21,471 nt of DNA, from the NCBI RefSeq assembly GCF_937997405.1, contig NZ_CALKTL010000027.1, forward strand, positions 1 to 21,471. The letters are read 5' to 3'. The translations under genes and the position numbers were made by a program. This stretch comes from an uncultured Campylobacter sp. GTDB taxonomy: Bacteria > Campylobacterota > Campylobacteria > Campylobacterales > Campylobacteraceae. Below, one piece after another: positions 6,823 through 14,741 of this stretch; the stretch's first letter is position 1, and each line of letters begins with the position of its first letter. The notes under the pieces were generated by a model. The model searched no databases, had not been told where the DNA came from, and saw only the letters and a list, made by a program, of their open reading frames with translations.

Positions 6823-8609
6823 ACCTTAATCTTTATCTCGTCATCGTCTAAATTTATCTCACTTCCATATAAAACACTATCCAAAATAGTTTTTTTAAAC
6901 TCCTTTTTATCGATACCGTTTTCAAAAAGCATATAATCAAGCACGACTTTTTTAAAATCTTGCTCGGTTATCTCAAATTTAGGCTCGGGCATTTTATATT
7001 GCAAGCTCTCATTCGGCTTTATCCACTGGCAGCTTTCATCGCCGCCTTGTTTATATATTACATCTACCCAGTAATCTTCAAGTTCTTGCCATTTGCCTTT
7101 TAAGTCATGACGTCCTTGATTTTTAACGGTTTCCAGCCCGTCTTCTTTTATATAACAACCAAAAATTTCCTTGTTTCCTTGCGGCTCATGCGCTTTAAAT
7201 ATAAAAATCGATGTTTCATTCGCGCCTTTCATGCGAGCAAAAACTTCTTTTGGGAGTTTGATGATTTTTAAAAGAGAATGTTTTTTGAGCCATTTTAAAA
7301 CTTGTTTGCGACCCACTTCAAGTTTATTGCTTGGTAATAAAAACGCGCAAATCGCGCCATCCTCAACATTATCAAGTACGTTTTTTACTATTTTTAAGCA
7401 ACCAAATTTATTTTCATAAGGTGGATTCATCAAAACTTTTGTGATATTTTTGCTTTTTATCCATTCGCAGGCTGCCTCGCTTCTAGCATCGTCATGAGTC
7501 AAATTGGTTTTCCCGTCTTTATGGATTAACATATTCGCACAAGCTAGAGCAAATAGCTCTTTATCAAATTCTATTCCAAAAAGTCTATCATTTTGTATAA
7601 TTTTAACCGCGCTTTCATTGAAATTTCCGCCGACTTCGTTTATCATATTATTCATAGCTTTTACTAAAAATGCACCGCTACCGCAGCATGCGTCTAAAAT
7701 TTTATCTTTGTAGCTAACGTTCGCGATACGATACATTAGACTTGTAATATGATCCGGCGTAAAAACTTGACCCGCTTCGCTCTTGCCCTTATAGCGAGTA
7801 AATTCGTTAAAGAAAATTCCCATAACGTCTTCGCCGTTCCAACTTTCGGCTTTTATATAGCCTGAAATCGAAACAACATCGTCGATAAAGCTATCAATTG
7901 CTTTTTGATTTTTTGTGTAGTTAAAACTAATTAAATTAAACTGCTCTTTTATAATGTCTAGCTTTAAATTTAATGCCTTTTGCTCACTATACGAGCTTTC
8001 AAGAGTTTTTATGATCTCGCTTTGCAGAGTTGCGAAATCGCGTCCTTTAAGACCGGCTAAATTTGCGCCTTTTCTATCGGCTACCAAAGCGCAAGCTGTA
8101 AAAATCATCCTATGCTTTAGGTTGTTGATGCCAAAATTTATATGTAGGTTATCATTTATTGATATAGTACATAAGTAAATTTTAGGCTTATCTATACTGC
8201 TCTGAGTAAATAGCTTAAGATAGTAATCTTTGCTAAAAAGCTCACTATCTTCTCTATAAAATTTATCGTTTTTATAAATTATTGCTTCGTTGCCATTATA
8301 TAAAATACCTATTACTTGATTGTATTTGCTTCTTGTTATGTTTATATATTCTTGAAGTTGCGGTAAATTTTGATCCAGATTTGAATTCGGCTCATAGGCT
8401 TTGGTCTCTAAAATTATGGCAACTTCGTTTATATCGTGCGGAAAATACCAACCGTCGGGCTTTTTATTAACCCCGCTAAAACCAAGTTCATTAAACGTAG
8501 TTATTTGTCCGACACCGCTTTTAGCGTATTTTGAATCTTGAAATTTTAGTAATGCTCCAGCATTTTGCCTAATTACATCTTCGCTAACTCTCGAAGTCCC
8601 ATACATCAT
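6819..8609 (-). CDS. Fused restriction nuclease and N6-adenine methyltransferase (BcgI/type IIB-like or type IIG)
   Basis: 596 residues with three parts. Residues 40-75 hold a PD-(D/E)xK nuclease core: KKPDGW with D52, then IILETKAYE with E68 and K70. Residues ~160-280 form a helical connector. Residues ~275-500 are a gamma-class adenine methyltransferase of HsdM type: QVFTPDHI (281-288), SAM motif DACCGSGAF (306-314) and catalytic NPPY (395-398). Nuclease plus methylase in one chain, with a separate specificity gene immediately downstream, is the BcgI A/B arrangement. A type I system would need a separate HsdR, and none is present. AAGGAAAATTATT precedes two adjacent ATGs (8609 and 8606). 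Lower GC and codon use unlike its neighbours suggest acquisition by transfer. Confidence 0.87.
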   Translation of the reverse strand: MMYGTSRVSEDVIRQNAGALLKFQDSKYAKSGVGQITTFNELGFSGVNKKPDGWYFPHDINEVAIILETKAYEPNSNLDQNLPQLQEYINITRSKYNQVIGILYNGNEAIIYKNDKFYREDSELFSKDYYLKLFTQSSIDKPKIYLCTISINDNLHINFGINNLKHRMIFTACALVADRKGANLAGLKGRDFATLQSEIIKTLESSYSEQKALNLKLDIIKEQFNLISFNYTKNQKAIDSFIDDVVSISGYIKAESWNGEDVMGIFFNEFTRYKGKSEAGQVFTPDHITSLMYRIANVSYKDKILDACCGSGAFLVKAMNNMINEVGGNFNESAVKIIQNDRLFGIEFDKELFALACANMLIHKDGKTNLTHDDARSEAACEWIKSKNITKVLMNPPYENKFGCLKIVKNVLDNVEDGAICAFLLPSNKLEVGRKQVLKWLKKHSLLKIIKLPKEVFARMKGANETSIFIFKAHEPQGNKEIFGCYIKEDGLETVKNQGRHDLKGKWQELEDYWVDVIYKQGGDESCQWIKPNESLQYKMPEPKFEITEQDFKKVVLDYMLFENGIDKKEFKKTILDSVLYGSEINLDDDEIKIKV

Positions 8610-8695
8610 AATAATTTTCCTTAATTTTGCCGGTATGTTACTATTAATCTAATGAGCGGCACGCAGATTTTTATCTTACATACACTCAAGGATAA

Positions 8696-8714
8696 GATCG
8701 TATAATTTGCGATC
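8696..8714. promoter_or_regulatory. GATCG inverted repeat in the restriction cassette leader
   Basis: GATCG and CGATC (5 bp arms, 9 nt AT-rich centre containing TATAAT on the plus strand) lie in the 153 bp gap between pgsA and the nuclease-methyltransferase. It could be an operator or part of the cassette promoter. The arms are short enough to occur by chance. Confidence 0.2.
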
Positions 8715-8762
8715 CATCATATTTCATTTGGTTCAAATTTTATTCCAAATTTAAACCAAATT

Positions 8763-9317
8763 CTAACTCTTTTTCGTAGCCTTAGCATACGCCGCGACGT
8801 ATTCAAGGCCCGAATATAGCGTCAGTGCAACCGCGATCCAGAGTAGGGCGCTTGCATAAGGCCACTGCATCGTTAGCCAGCCGATAGCGATCATCTGAAA
8901 TACCGTTTTTACCTTGCCTGCCATCGACGCGGCGACCTCTACGCCGTCGCCCGCCATCGCCACGCGAAGCCCCGTGATGAAAAACTCGCGGATTAGGATC
9001 AGATAGATCGCCCACGGACTGGCGCGCCCGATAAACATAAGCCCCAAAAAGCCCGCAAGCGTAAGCATCTTATCGGCGAGCGGATCGATGATGGCGCCTA
9101 GCTTGGTCTTCTGGTTCCAAGAGCGCGCGATGTATCCGTCGAAAAAGTCCGTGACGGAGGCGATGACGAAGACGAGCGCGGCGAAATAATCGATCCAGCT
9201 GACATGCACCGAGCCTACCATGCCGCCGTTCGCATGGCCTGCTAGTAGGATCAGCCAAAAAAACAGCGGCGCCAGCGCAACGCGAAAGCTCGCCAAAATA
9301 TTGGGTAAATTTAGCAT
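8763..9317 (-). CDS. pgsA: CDP-diacylglycerol-glycerol-3-phosphate 3-phosphatidyltransferase
   Basis: 184-residue inner-membrane enzyme making phosphatidylglycerol phosphate from CDP-diacylglycerol and glycerol-3-phosphate, the committed step to phosphatidylglycerol. The CDP-alcohol phosphotransferase signature is complete: D60-G61-x2-A64-R65-x8-G74-x3-D78-x3-D82 in DFFDGYIARS and GAIIDPLADKM. Hydrophobic stretches before and after it give the usual multi-helix topology. Length is normal. Its ATG overlaps the stop of the FabL-like gene by one base (TAATG), so it is the last coupled gene of the pyrD operon before the restriction cassette. Confidence 0.94.
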   Translation of the reverse strand: MLNLPNILASFRVALAPLFFWLILLAGHANGGMVGSVHVSWIDYFAALVFVIASVTDFFDGYIARSWNQKTKLGAIIDPLADKMLTLAGFLGLMFIGRASPWAIYLILIREFFITGLRVAMAGDGVEVAASMAGKVKTVFQMIAIGWLTMQWPYASALLWIAVALTLYSGLEYVAAYAKATKKS

Positions 9318-10096
9318 TATTTAAAGGTCGTTCCGCCGTCGACGATGAAGGTGTGCCCCGTCACCCAGCTAGCCTTGCTCGAGCATAGAAATAAACATGC
9401 TCCCGCCAAATCCTCCGGCTGCCCCATGCGTCCTAGTGGACTAAGCTCGGCGGTTTTATCGCGCACCTCTTCGTAGTTCGTAAAGGCCCTAAGCGCGTCC
9501 GTCTCGATCGGTCCGCCGCTTACTACGTTTACGCGGATATTTTTCTCCCCAAGCTCAGTCGCTGCGTAGCGCGCCATCGCTTCGACGGCGGCTTTTGCCG
9601 TGCCGTGGCCCGCGTAGTTTTCGATATAAACTAAATTTCCCGTGGAGCTAAGCGAGATGATCGAGCCGCCGCCTACCGCCTCCATGCGTTTTGCGGCTTC
9701 TTGCGCGCCCACGACGAAGGCATTTACGGTCGCCGTAAAGATATTGTTGATACCGCGCGGCTTTAGCCTCATAAATTTCGTGTATCCGCCCGCGACTGCG
9801 CGACCAGAGATGATGGCGTTTGAGATGAAAAAATCCACTCGCGCAAAATCCTCGTCAATCTTGGCAAAGAGCTCCTTGTATGTCTCGGGCTCTAAGATAT
9901 TGAGCGCATAAGCGCGCGCCTTGATGCCGTAAGTCTTCTCAAGATCGGCTGCTTGCGAAGTCGCTAGCTCCTCGTTGGAATTATACGTAAAAGCGATATT
10001 CGCCCCCGCAGCTGCGAATTCTAAAACTATCGCCCTGCCTATGCCTCTCGTGCCGCCGCTGATAACTAGCGTTTTTCCTTTAAATTCGTTCGTCAA
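9317..10096 (-). CDS. SDR-family oxidoreductase, FabL-like enoyl-ACP reductase
   Basis: 259 residues. The NADP(H)-binding loop is VISGGTRGIGRAI (residues 11-23) and FFISNAI stands for the NNAG region. The active site is Y161-x6-K168 in NYAGHGTAKAA, the wide Tyr-Lys spacing of enoyl-ACP reductases rather than the YxxxK of ordinary short-chain dehydrogenases. From memory it matches Bacillus FabL well in IENY, ARYAATELGEKNIRVN, SGGPIETDALRAF and the C-terminal TGHTFIVDGG. The likely role is the last reduction of the fatty-acid elongation cycle. The start is TTG at 10096, directly abutting the dapA stop, with AAAGGAT just upstream. The position matches C. jejuni Cj0807. Confidence 0.85.
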   Translation of the reverse strand: MTNEFKGKTLVISGGTRGIGRAIVLEFAAAGANIAFTYNSNEELATSQAADLEKTYGIKARAYALNILEPETYKELFAKIDEDFARVDFFISNAIISGRAVAGGYTKFMRLKPRGINNIFTATVNAFVVGAQEAAKRMEAVGGGSIISLSSTGNLVYIENYAGHGTAKAAVEAMARYAATELGEKNIRVNVVSGGPIETDALRAFTNYEEVRDKTAELSPLGRMGQPEDLAGACLFLCSSKASWVTGHTFIVDGGTTFK

Positions 10097-10993
10097 TTAA
10101 AATCCTTTGATAGTGTATTGTTTCATTACGTTTTCTATTTTTTTGAGGTTTTCCGCGCTCGGCTCGCAAAGCGGCAAGCGGTACTCTAAGCTCGGCGCGA
10201 GGCCCGCGATATACATCGCCGCTTTGATCGGGATCGGATTGCTCTCGCAGAATAAAATTTTATTGATCGCGTAGAGATCGTCGTTGATCTGCTTGGCTTT
10301 TAAAAACTCATTTTGCAGCGCAAATTTCGTTAGTCTTGCCGTGTAATCGGGCAGTAAATTTGCGGTGACGGAGATCACGCCCTTGCCGCCGTTACTTAGG
10401 ATCGGATAGTTGATCGCATCCTCGCCGCTAAGCACGCTAAGGCGCGGCTCGTGCGCGAGCAGATCGACGCATTTATCGATGCTGCCGCTAGCTTCTTTGA
10501 CGCCGTAGATATTCTCGCAGTCGTTAAAAAGCTTTATGATCGTATCTGCGGCTATGTCGCAGCCGGTGCGACCGGGCACATTGTAGAGTAGTACCGGCAG
10601 ATCTACCGAGCTCGCGATCGCCTTGTAGTGCAGATACAGCCCCTTTTGGGTGGGTTTATTGTAGTAGGGCGCTACGGATAAAATTCCGTCCGCGCCGTGA
10701 GCCTGCGCAAACTGCGCGAGCCCGATCGCTTCGTGAGTTGCGTTGCTGCCCGCGCCCGCTAGCACCTTAACGTCCGTGCCCTTACACGCATCTACGGCGA
10801 TCTCGATACAGACTCGGTGCTCGTCGTGCGTCAGCGTCGCGCTCTCGCCCGTGGTGCCTACGGGCACGACTGCGCTTATGCCGTTTGCGATCTGTCTTTT
10901 GATGAGCTTAGCGTAGGTCTGCTCGTCGAGTTTGCCCTCTTTAAAAGGCGTGATCAGCGCCGTCATAGAGCCGATTATGACATTTTTATTCAT
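10097..10993 (-). CDS. dapA: 4-hydroxy-tetrahydrodipicolinate synthase
   Basis: 298-residue class I aldolase that condenses pyruvate with aspartate semialdehyde, the first step of the diaminopimelate/lysine branch. The Schiff-base lysine is K166 in YGVKEASG. Y137 lies in LLYNVPGRTG, the TTGES loop (residues 47-51) and Y111 in APYYNKPTQKG complete the proton relay. Length is normal. Its ATG lies 8 bases inside the end of the M16 peptidase gene, with AAAGGAAAACG upstream, so it is translationally coupled. Confidence 0.96.
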   Translation of the reverse strand: MNKNVIIGSMTALITPFKEGKLDEQTYAKLIKRQIANGISAVVPVGTTGESATLTHDEHRVCIEIAVDACKGTDVKVLAGAGSNATHEAIGLAQFAQAHGADGILSVAPYYNKPTQKGLYLHYKAIASSVDLPVLLYNVPGRTGCDIAADTIIKLFNDCENIYGVKEASGSIDKCVDLLAHEPRLSVLSGEDAINYPILSNGGKGVISVTANLLPDYTARLTKFALQNEFLKAKQINDDLYAINKILFCESNPIPIKAAMYIAGLAPSLEYRLPLCEPSAENLKKIENVMKQYTIKGF

Positions 10994-12239
10994 CGTTTTC
11001 CTTTCGTAAGATAATGCTTGTGGAGCTTTTAAGGCTTAGATAGGTCTTCATCGCTTTTTTAACCGCGTTTTTATCGAGGCTTTTGATCTCGCGCTCCAGC
11101 CTAAATAGCGCGTCCAGATCGCCGCGGACGATGTAGCTGCCGTACATCTGCGCTACCTTGCTAGCGCTGTCTATGGAGTAGATAAGATCACTGCTTAGGG
11201 TGTTTTTGATCTTTAGCATATCGTCGTCGCTTATTTTAGCTTTTTTGGCTTTTTCGATCAGCGCCAAAATTTCATCTCTTAGCACCTCGCCGCTTACGCC
11301 TTGGTTGCAAACGGCAAAGACTATAAATAAATTCTCATCCTTACCGCTCATATCGTAGATGTTGATCTGATTGGCGAGTTTTTTCTCATCGACCAGCACG
11401 CGCTGTAAAAGCGAGCTCTTGCCGCCGCTAAGATATATATCCATCGCTTTGATCGCCGCGGCGTCAGGGTGGTTAAACGGCGGGATTTTAAAGGCGACTG
11501 CAACGATTTGCGCCTCGCTGTTTTTGTAAATAATGCTAAGCTTCTCGCCGTCCTGCGCTGGCTCGGTGCAGTGAAGGTACGGAATTTCGCTTTTGTTTTT
11601 TACCGGAGCGAAGTGTTTTTTGGCCGCATCAAACGCCGCCTTTTCGCCGATGTCGCCGGTGATCAGCAGCACGGCGTTTTGCGGCTGATAAAATTTAGCG
11701 TGAAATTCCTTGATGTCTTTGATGCTCCAGTTTTCGATGTCCTTGCGAAAGCCGATCGGCGTCCAGTGGTATGGATGATACAAAAACGCGGCGTTGTAGA
11801 GCCTGAAAAATAGGTATCCGAACGGATCGTTATCGGTGCGCCACAGCCGTTCCTCGAGCACGACCTTGCGCTCGGGCTGAAATTCTTTGTCTTTGAGGCT
11901 TAAATTTTGCATTATGTCGGCGTAAAGATCCAAGCAGACCTCTAAATTTGAGCTCGCGCACTTGATGAAGTAGTGCGTGTAATCAAAGCCCGTACTTGCG
12001 TTATTTACGCCGCCAAAGCCCTTTACGATCGCGTCGAACTCGCCCGCCTTGCGATTTTTCGTGGATTTAAAATTTAGATGCTCCAGCATGTGCGCGATGC
12101 CGCTTTTGCCCATCGTCTCGTCGCGCGAGCCGACGTTGTAAAACACGTCCACGCTGATGACGCCGCTGCCTTTATTCATCGGGATGTGATAAATTTGAAG
12201 TCCGTTTTGCAGCGTGATTTTCTTAAATTTCGAAAACAT
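10986..12239 (-). CDS. M16-family zinc peptidase
   Basis: 417 residues. The inverted zinc motif HxxEH is H50-M-L-E53-H54 in AHMLEHLNFKST, and the third ligand is in VVLEERLWRTD near residue 129. The second half (SIIYKNSEAQIVAVAF, YLSGGKSSLLQRVL) is the inactive structural M16 domain, so this is a single-chain two-domain peptidase of the PqqL/YmxG type. There is no signal peptide. Physiological substrates are unknown. The ATG overlaps the pyrD stop by one base. The same neighbour relation occurs in C. jejuni (Cj0804-Cj0805). Confidence 0.9.
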   Translation of the reverse strand: MFSKFKKITLQNGLQIYHIPMNKGSGVISVDVFYNVGSRDETMGKSGIAHMLEHLNFKSTKNRKAGEFDAIVKGFGGVNNASTGFDYTHYFIKCASSNLEVCLDLYADIMQNLSLKDKEFQPERKVVLEERLWRTDNDPFGYLFFRLYNAAFLYHPYHWTPIGFRKDIENWSIKDIKEFHAKFYQPQNAVLLITGDIGEKAAFDAAKKHFAPVKNKSEIPYLHCTEPAQDGEKLSIIYKNSEAQIVAVAFKIPPFNHPDAAAIKAMDIYLSGGKSSLLQRVLVDEKKLANQINIYDMSGKDENLFIVFAVCNQGVSGEVLRDEILALIEKAKKAKISDDDMLKIKNTLSSDLIYSIDSASKVAQMYGSYIVRGDLDALFRLEREIKSLDKNAVKKAMKTYLSLKSSTSIILRKENDE

Positions 12240-14386
12240 TAATCTTTTTTCGCCTTTCGTTTTTTGCTTGAGTTTTGCTCTGCGTCTTGGGTGCCGCCCG
12301 CTTCTTTGACCTCTTTGGCCTCTTTAATCTCTCTGGTCTCTTTAGCCTCGGCATTTTTAGTTTTGGCGCGGCTTTGCTTTACGTTTTTGACCTTAGAACT
12401 TTTGCTTTCTGCGCTATTTTTCGGCGCGGCTTTAGGCGCGGCTTTAGTTTGAGAATTTTTACTTTCTATGTCGTTTTTTGACGCGGCTTTAGTTGCGGTT
12501 TTATTTTTCGACGTGGTTTTAGTTTTGACAGTTTTGCTCGCCGTGCCGCTTTGTTTTGCGTTTTTGACCTCTAAATTCTCGCTCTTTGCGTCGCTTTTCG
12601 AGAGATTTTTAGCTTCGGTGCCCTTCTGCTGCGAGGTGTTATTCTGCACGGCGTCTTTTTGCGTAGCGTCGTTATCTTTCGCAGTATCTTTTTGTGCGGC
12701 GTCTTTTTGCGTAGCGTCCTTTGAAATTTTACCGCGTTTAGAGTTTACGCCGCTTTTTGAAATTTGACTTTGTTTTTGATCCGCACCGTTTTTGGAAACC
12801 CTTTTTGAAATTTTATCTGGCTTCTCATCGGTGCCGTCTTGCTTTGCGCTTTTAGCCTCTAAATTTTCGCTTTTTGCGTTGCTTTGTTTTGTATTTTTAA
12901 CCTCAGAAATTTTGTTCTCCGCGCTACTTTTAATCTCTGAATTTTCGCTCTCCGCACCGCTTTGTTCGATTGATCTTTGATCCGTCGTGGTATCTGCGCT
13001 TACCAAGGCGTTTAAATTTGCCGAAGCGTCGGAATTTTCGTCCGCTTCGGAGTTTGAGTTCGTTTGAGCGATCGAAATTTCATCTGTTTGAACGGCAGGA
13101 ATTTCACCCATTTGAGCGCTTAAAATTTTGCTTTCACCGTCGTTTAAAATTCCGTCCGCATTCTTACTTTCGGGTGCGTTTGAAATTTCGCTCATTTCCT
13201 CGCTTTTGCTCGCACTCGAAATTTTATCCGTTCTGGCATCCGCCTCTTTGTCTTCGCAAGCGCGCAAATCTGCGCCGTTGCCGAGATTTTCCGCCTGATC
13301 GCCTCTGATGCCGTATCCTTCGCCCGCGCGAGTTTTTAAATTTACCCCGACCGCCTCGCTTACGTTATTAAAGCCGTCTGCGCGCAAAAGCTCCGCCAGC
13401 CCCTCGTTGATCGATTTTGCGACGAACGGGCCTTTGAAGATAAAGGCGGTAAAAATTTGAACCAGGCTCGCGCCCGATTTGATGCGCTCGTAGGCCTCTT
13501 GCGCGCTGTCTATGCCGCCGCAGCTGATTAGGATCGTGCGGCCGAAGAGCTCGCGAGCGACCTGTGCGAAAAGCTTTCGCGATTTTTCGGTGATTAGCCT
13601 GCCGCTTAGGCCGCCGAAGTCCCTAGCGTTGGGGCTTAGCGAATAATCGACGCTCGTGTTGTTTATAATAATGCCGCTTGCGCCGCTTTGCACCGCGCAC
13701 TCGCACAGCGCGATCGCCTGATCCGCGCTCATATCGGGCGCCAGCTTTAAGACGAGCGGCCTGTTCGTGATCTTTTTCATCGCTCCAATCAGCTCGCTTA
13801 TGAAGCTGTTTTCTTGTAAAGCGCGCAGATTCGGGGTGTTCGGCGAGCTTACGTTGATGATGAAAAAATCGCAAAGCTCGTTAAATTTACGACCCAAGGC
13901 TTCGTAATCGCTTAGCGCGTCCTCGTTCGAAGTGGCTTTGTTTTTGCCGATATTTGCGGCGATCGGGATTTTAAAAGGATAAATTTTTCGCACGCGACGC
14001 TCGATAACATCGGCACCTTCGTTGTTAAAGCCCATCGCGTTTTGAATGCTCTGCTCGCTAACGAGGCGAAAAAGTCGCGGCTTTTCGTTGCCGCTTTGAG
14101 GACGCGGCGTAAAGGTGCCAAAATCGATGTGCCCGAAGCCAAGAGCCGCCAGCGGCGCGATCATCGTGGCGTTTTTGTCGAATCCGCCCGCGATACCTAC
14201 GGGGTTATCAAAGCTTAAATTCCATATATTTTGAGTTAAAATTTCATCTTTATAAACGCCGAATTTTGCCAAAGCCTCAAGCCCGCCCGGAGTCGCATAG
14301 AGCGCGCGAAGTCCGAATTCTGCGATCTTATGAGCGGTTTCTGGATCAAATCGAAAAAAGATTTTTTTCAAGGTATCGTAATTCAT
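12239..14386 (-). CDS. pyrD: Dihydroorotate dehydrogenase (class 2) with a ~360-residue low-complexity C-terminal tail
   Basis: Residues 1-351 are a complete membrane-associated quinone-dependent PyrD of pyrimidine synthesis. It has the N-terminal helix pair, NPVGIAGGFDKNA, the FMN region FGTFTPRPQSGN, INVSSPNTPNLR with the catalytic serine near 180, INNTSVDY, and SCGGIDSAQEAYERIKSGA. Family members end near residue 350. Here the frame continues to residue 715. First comes an acidic/Ser/Asn stretch (to ~490), then a Lys/Ala/Ser-rich basic stretch with repeated motifs such as SENLEVKNAKQSG, ending SSKKRKAKKD. The tail has no predicted fold or membrane span. Over 1 kb without a stop, and a final TAA overlapping the next ATG, argue that it is translated. 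Start ATG preceded by GAGGAAAC. Confidence 0.93.
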   Translation of the reverse strand: MNYDTLKKIFFRFDPETAHKIAEFGLRALYATPGGLEALAKFGVYKDEILTQNIWNLSFDNPVGIAGGFDKNATMIAPLAALGFGHIDFGTFTPRPQSGNEKPRLFRLVSEQSIQNAMGFNNEGADVIERRVRKIYPFKIPIAANIGKNKATSNEDALSDYEALGRKFNELCDFFIINVSSPNTPNLRALQENSFISELIGAMKKITNRPLVLKLAPDMSADQAIALCECAVQSGASGIIINNTSVDYSLSPNARDFGGLSGRLITEKSRKLFAQVARELFGRTILISCGGIDSAQEAYERIKSGASLVQIFTAFIFKGPFVAKSINEGLAELLRADGFNNVSEAVGVNLKTRAGEGYGIRGDQAENLGNGADLRACEDKEADARTDKISSASKSEEMSEISNAPESKNADGILNDGESKILSAQMGEIPAVQTDEISIAQTNSNSEADENSDASANLNALVSADTTTDQRSIEQSGAESENSEIKSSAENKISEVKNTKQSNAKSENLEAKSAKQDGTDEKPDKISKRVSKNGADQKQSQISKSGVNSKRGKISKDATQKDAAQKDTAKDNDATQKDAVQNNTSQQKGTEAKNLSKSDAKSENLEVKNAKQSGTASKTVKTKTTSKNKTATKAASKNDIESKNSQTKAAPKAAPKNSAESKSSKVKNVKQSRAKTKNAEAKETREIKEAKEVKEAGGTQDAEQNSSKKRKAKKD
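12649..12718. repeat. Exact 22 bp direct repeat in the pyrD tail
   Basis: The same 22 bases occur at 12649-12670 and 12697-12718, 48 bp apart. The unit contains GTCTTTTTGCGTAGCGTC. They encode the repeated DATQKDA segment of the tail. 48 bp is 16 codons, so gain or loss of the unit would keep the frame. Confidence 0.9.
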
Positions 14387-14741
14387 AATGTTTCCTCAAA
14401 TTTTGCATAATGGTAGCTAAAATTTAATTAAATATAGATAAGGAATTCGCGCCGTATTTGCAATCTGCGGCGGTTAAATTTAATTTTAGAATTACGCGCC
14501 GAAATGCTGCGTAAAATTTCTACGGCTCGCCACGCCGATCTGAATTTACGCAGAAGTTCAAATATGTGCGGCGCAAATTTTATAAATTTAGCCCGCCCGG
14601 GTACGTGCCGAAACGCGCGGCGTCCGTAGCGCGGCTCGCGATGGCAGGCATCGCCGCGATTTTATCCTGCGCCAATCTGCGCTCAATCCCGCTGAAGCTA
14701 AATTTTAAAACTTAAAGCGTCTTGCTCGCGCCGTTTGAGCT
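14387..14741. other. 355 bp non-coding gap between the membrane-protein gene and pyrD
   Basis: No gene is supported on either strand. It contains about seven AAATTT hexamers and the 12-mer TTACGCGCCGAA (14492-14503), also present at 3717-3728, plus a GC-rich centre. The pyrD ribosome binding site GAGGAAAC lies at its left end. A pyrD promoter is expected here on the minus strand, but no -10/-35 pair stands out. Confidence 0.5.

Noticed and set aside
6819..8609. Plain type I HsdM with a missing HsdR
   Set aside because: The N-terminus carries a PD-(D/E)xK core (D52, E68, K70), so cleavage and methylation are probably in one chain; a separate HsdR is not needed.
12264..13308. Several plus-strand open frames of 60-110 codons opposite the pyrD tail, rich in Phe, Leu, Ser and Ala
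   Set aside because: They are the complement of the Lys/Ser/Ala repeats. They overlap each other, lack ribosome binding sites and have no family motif.
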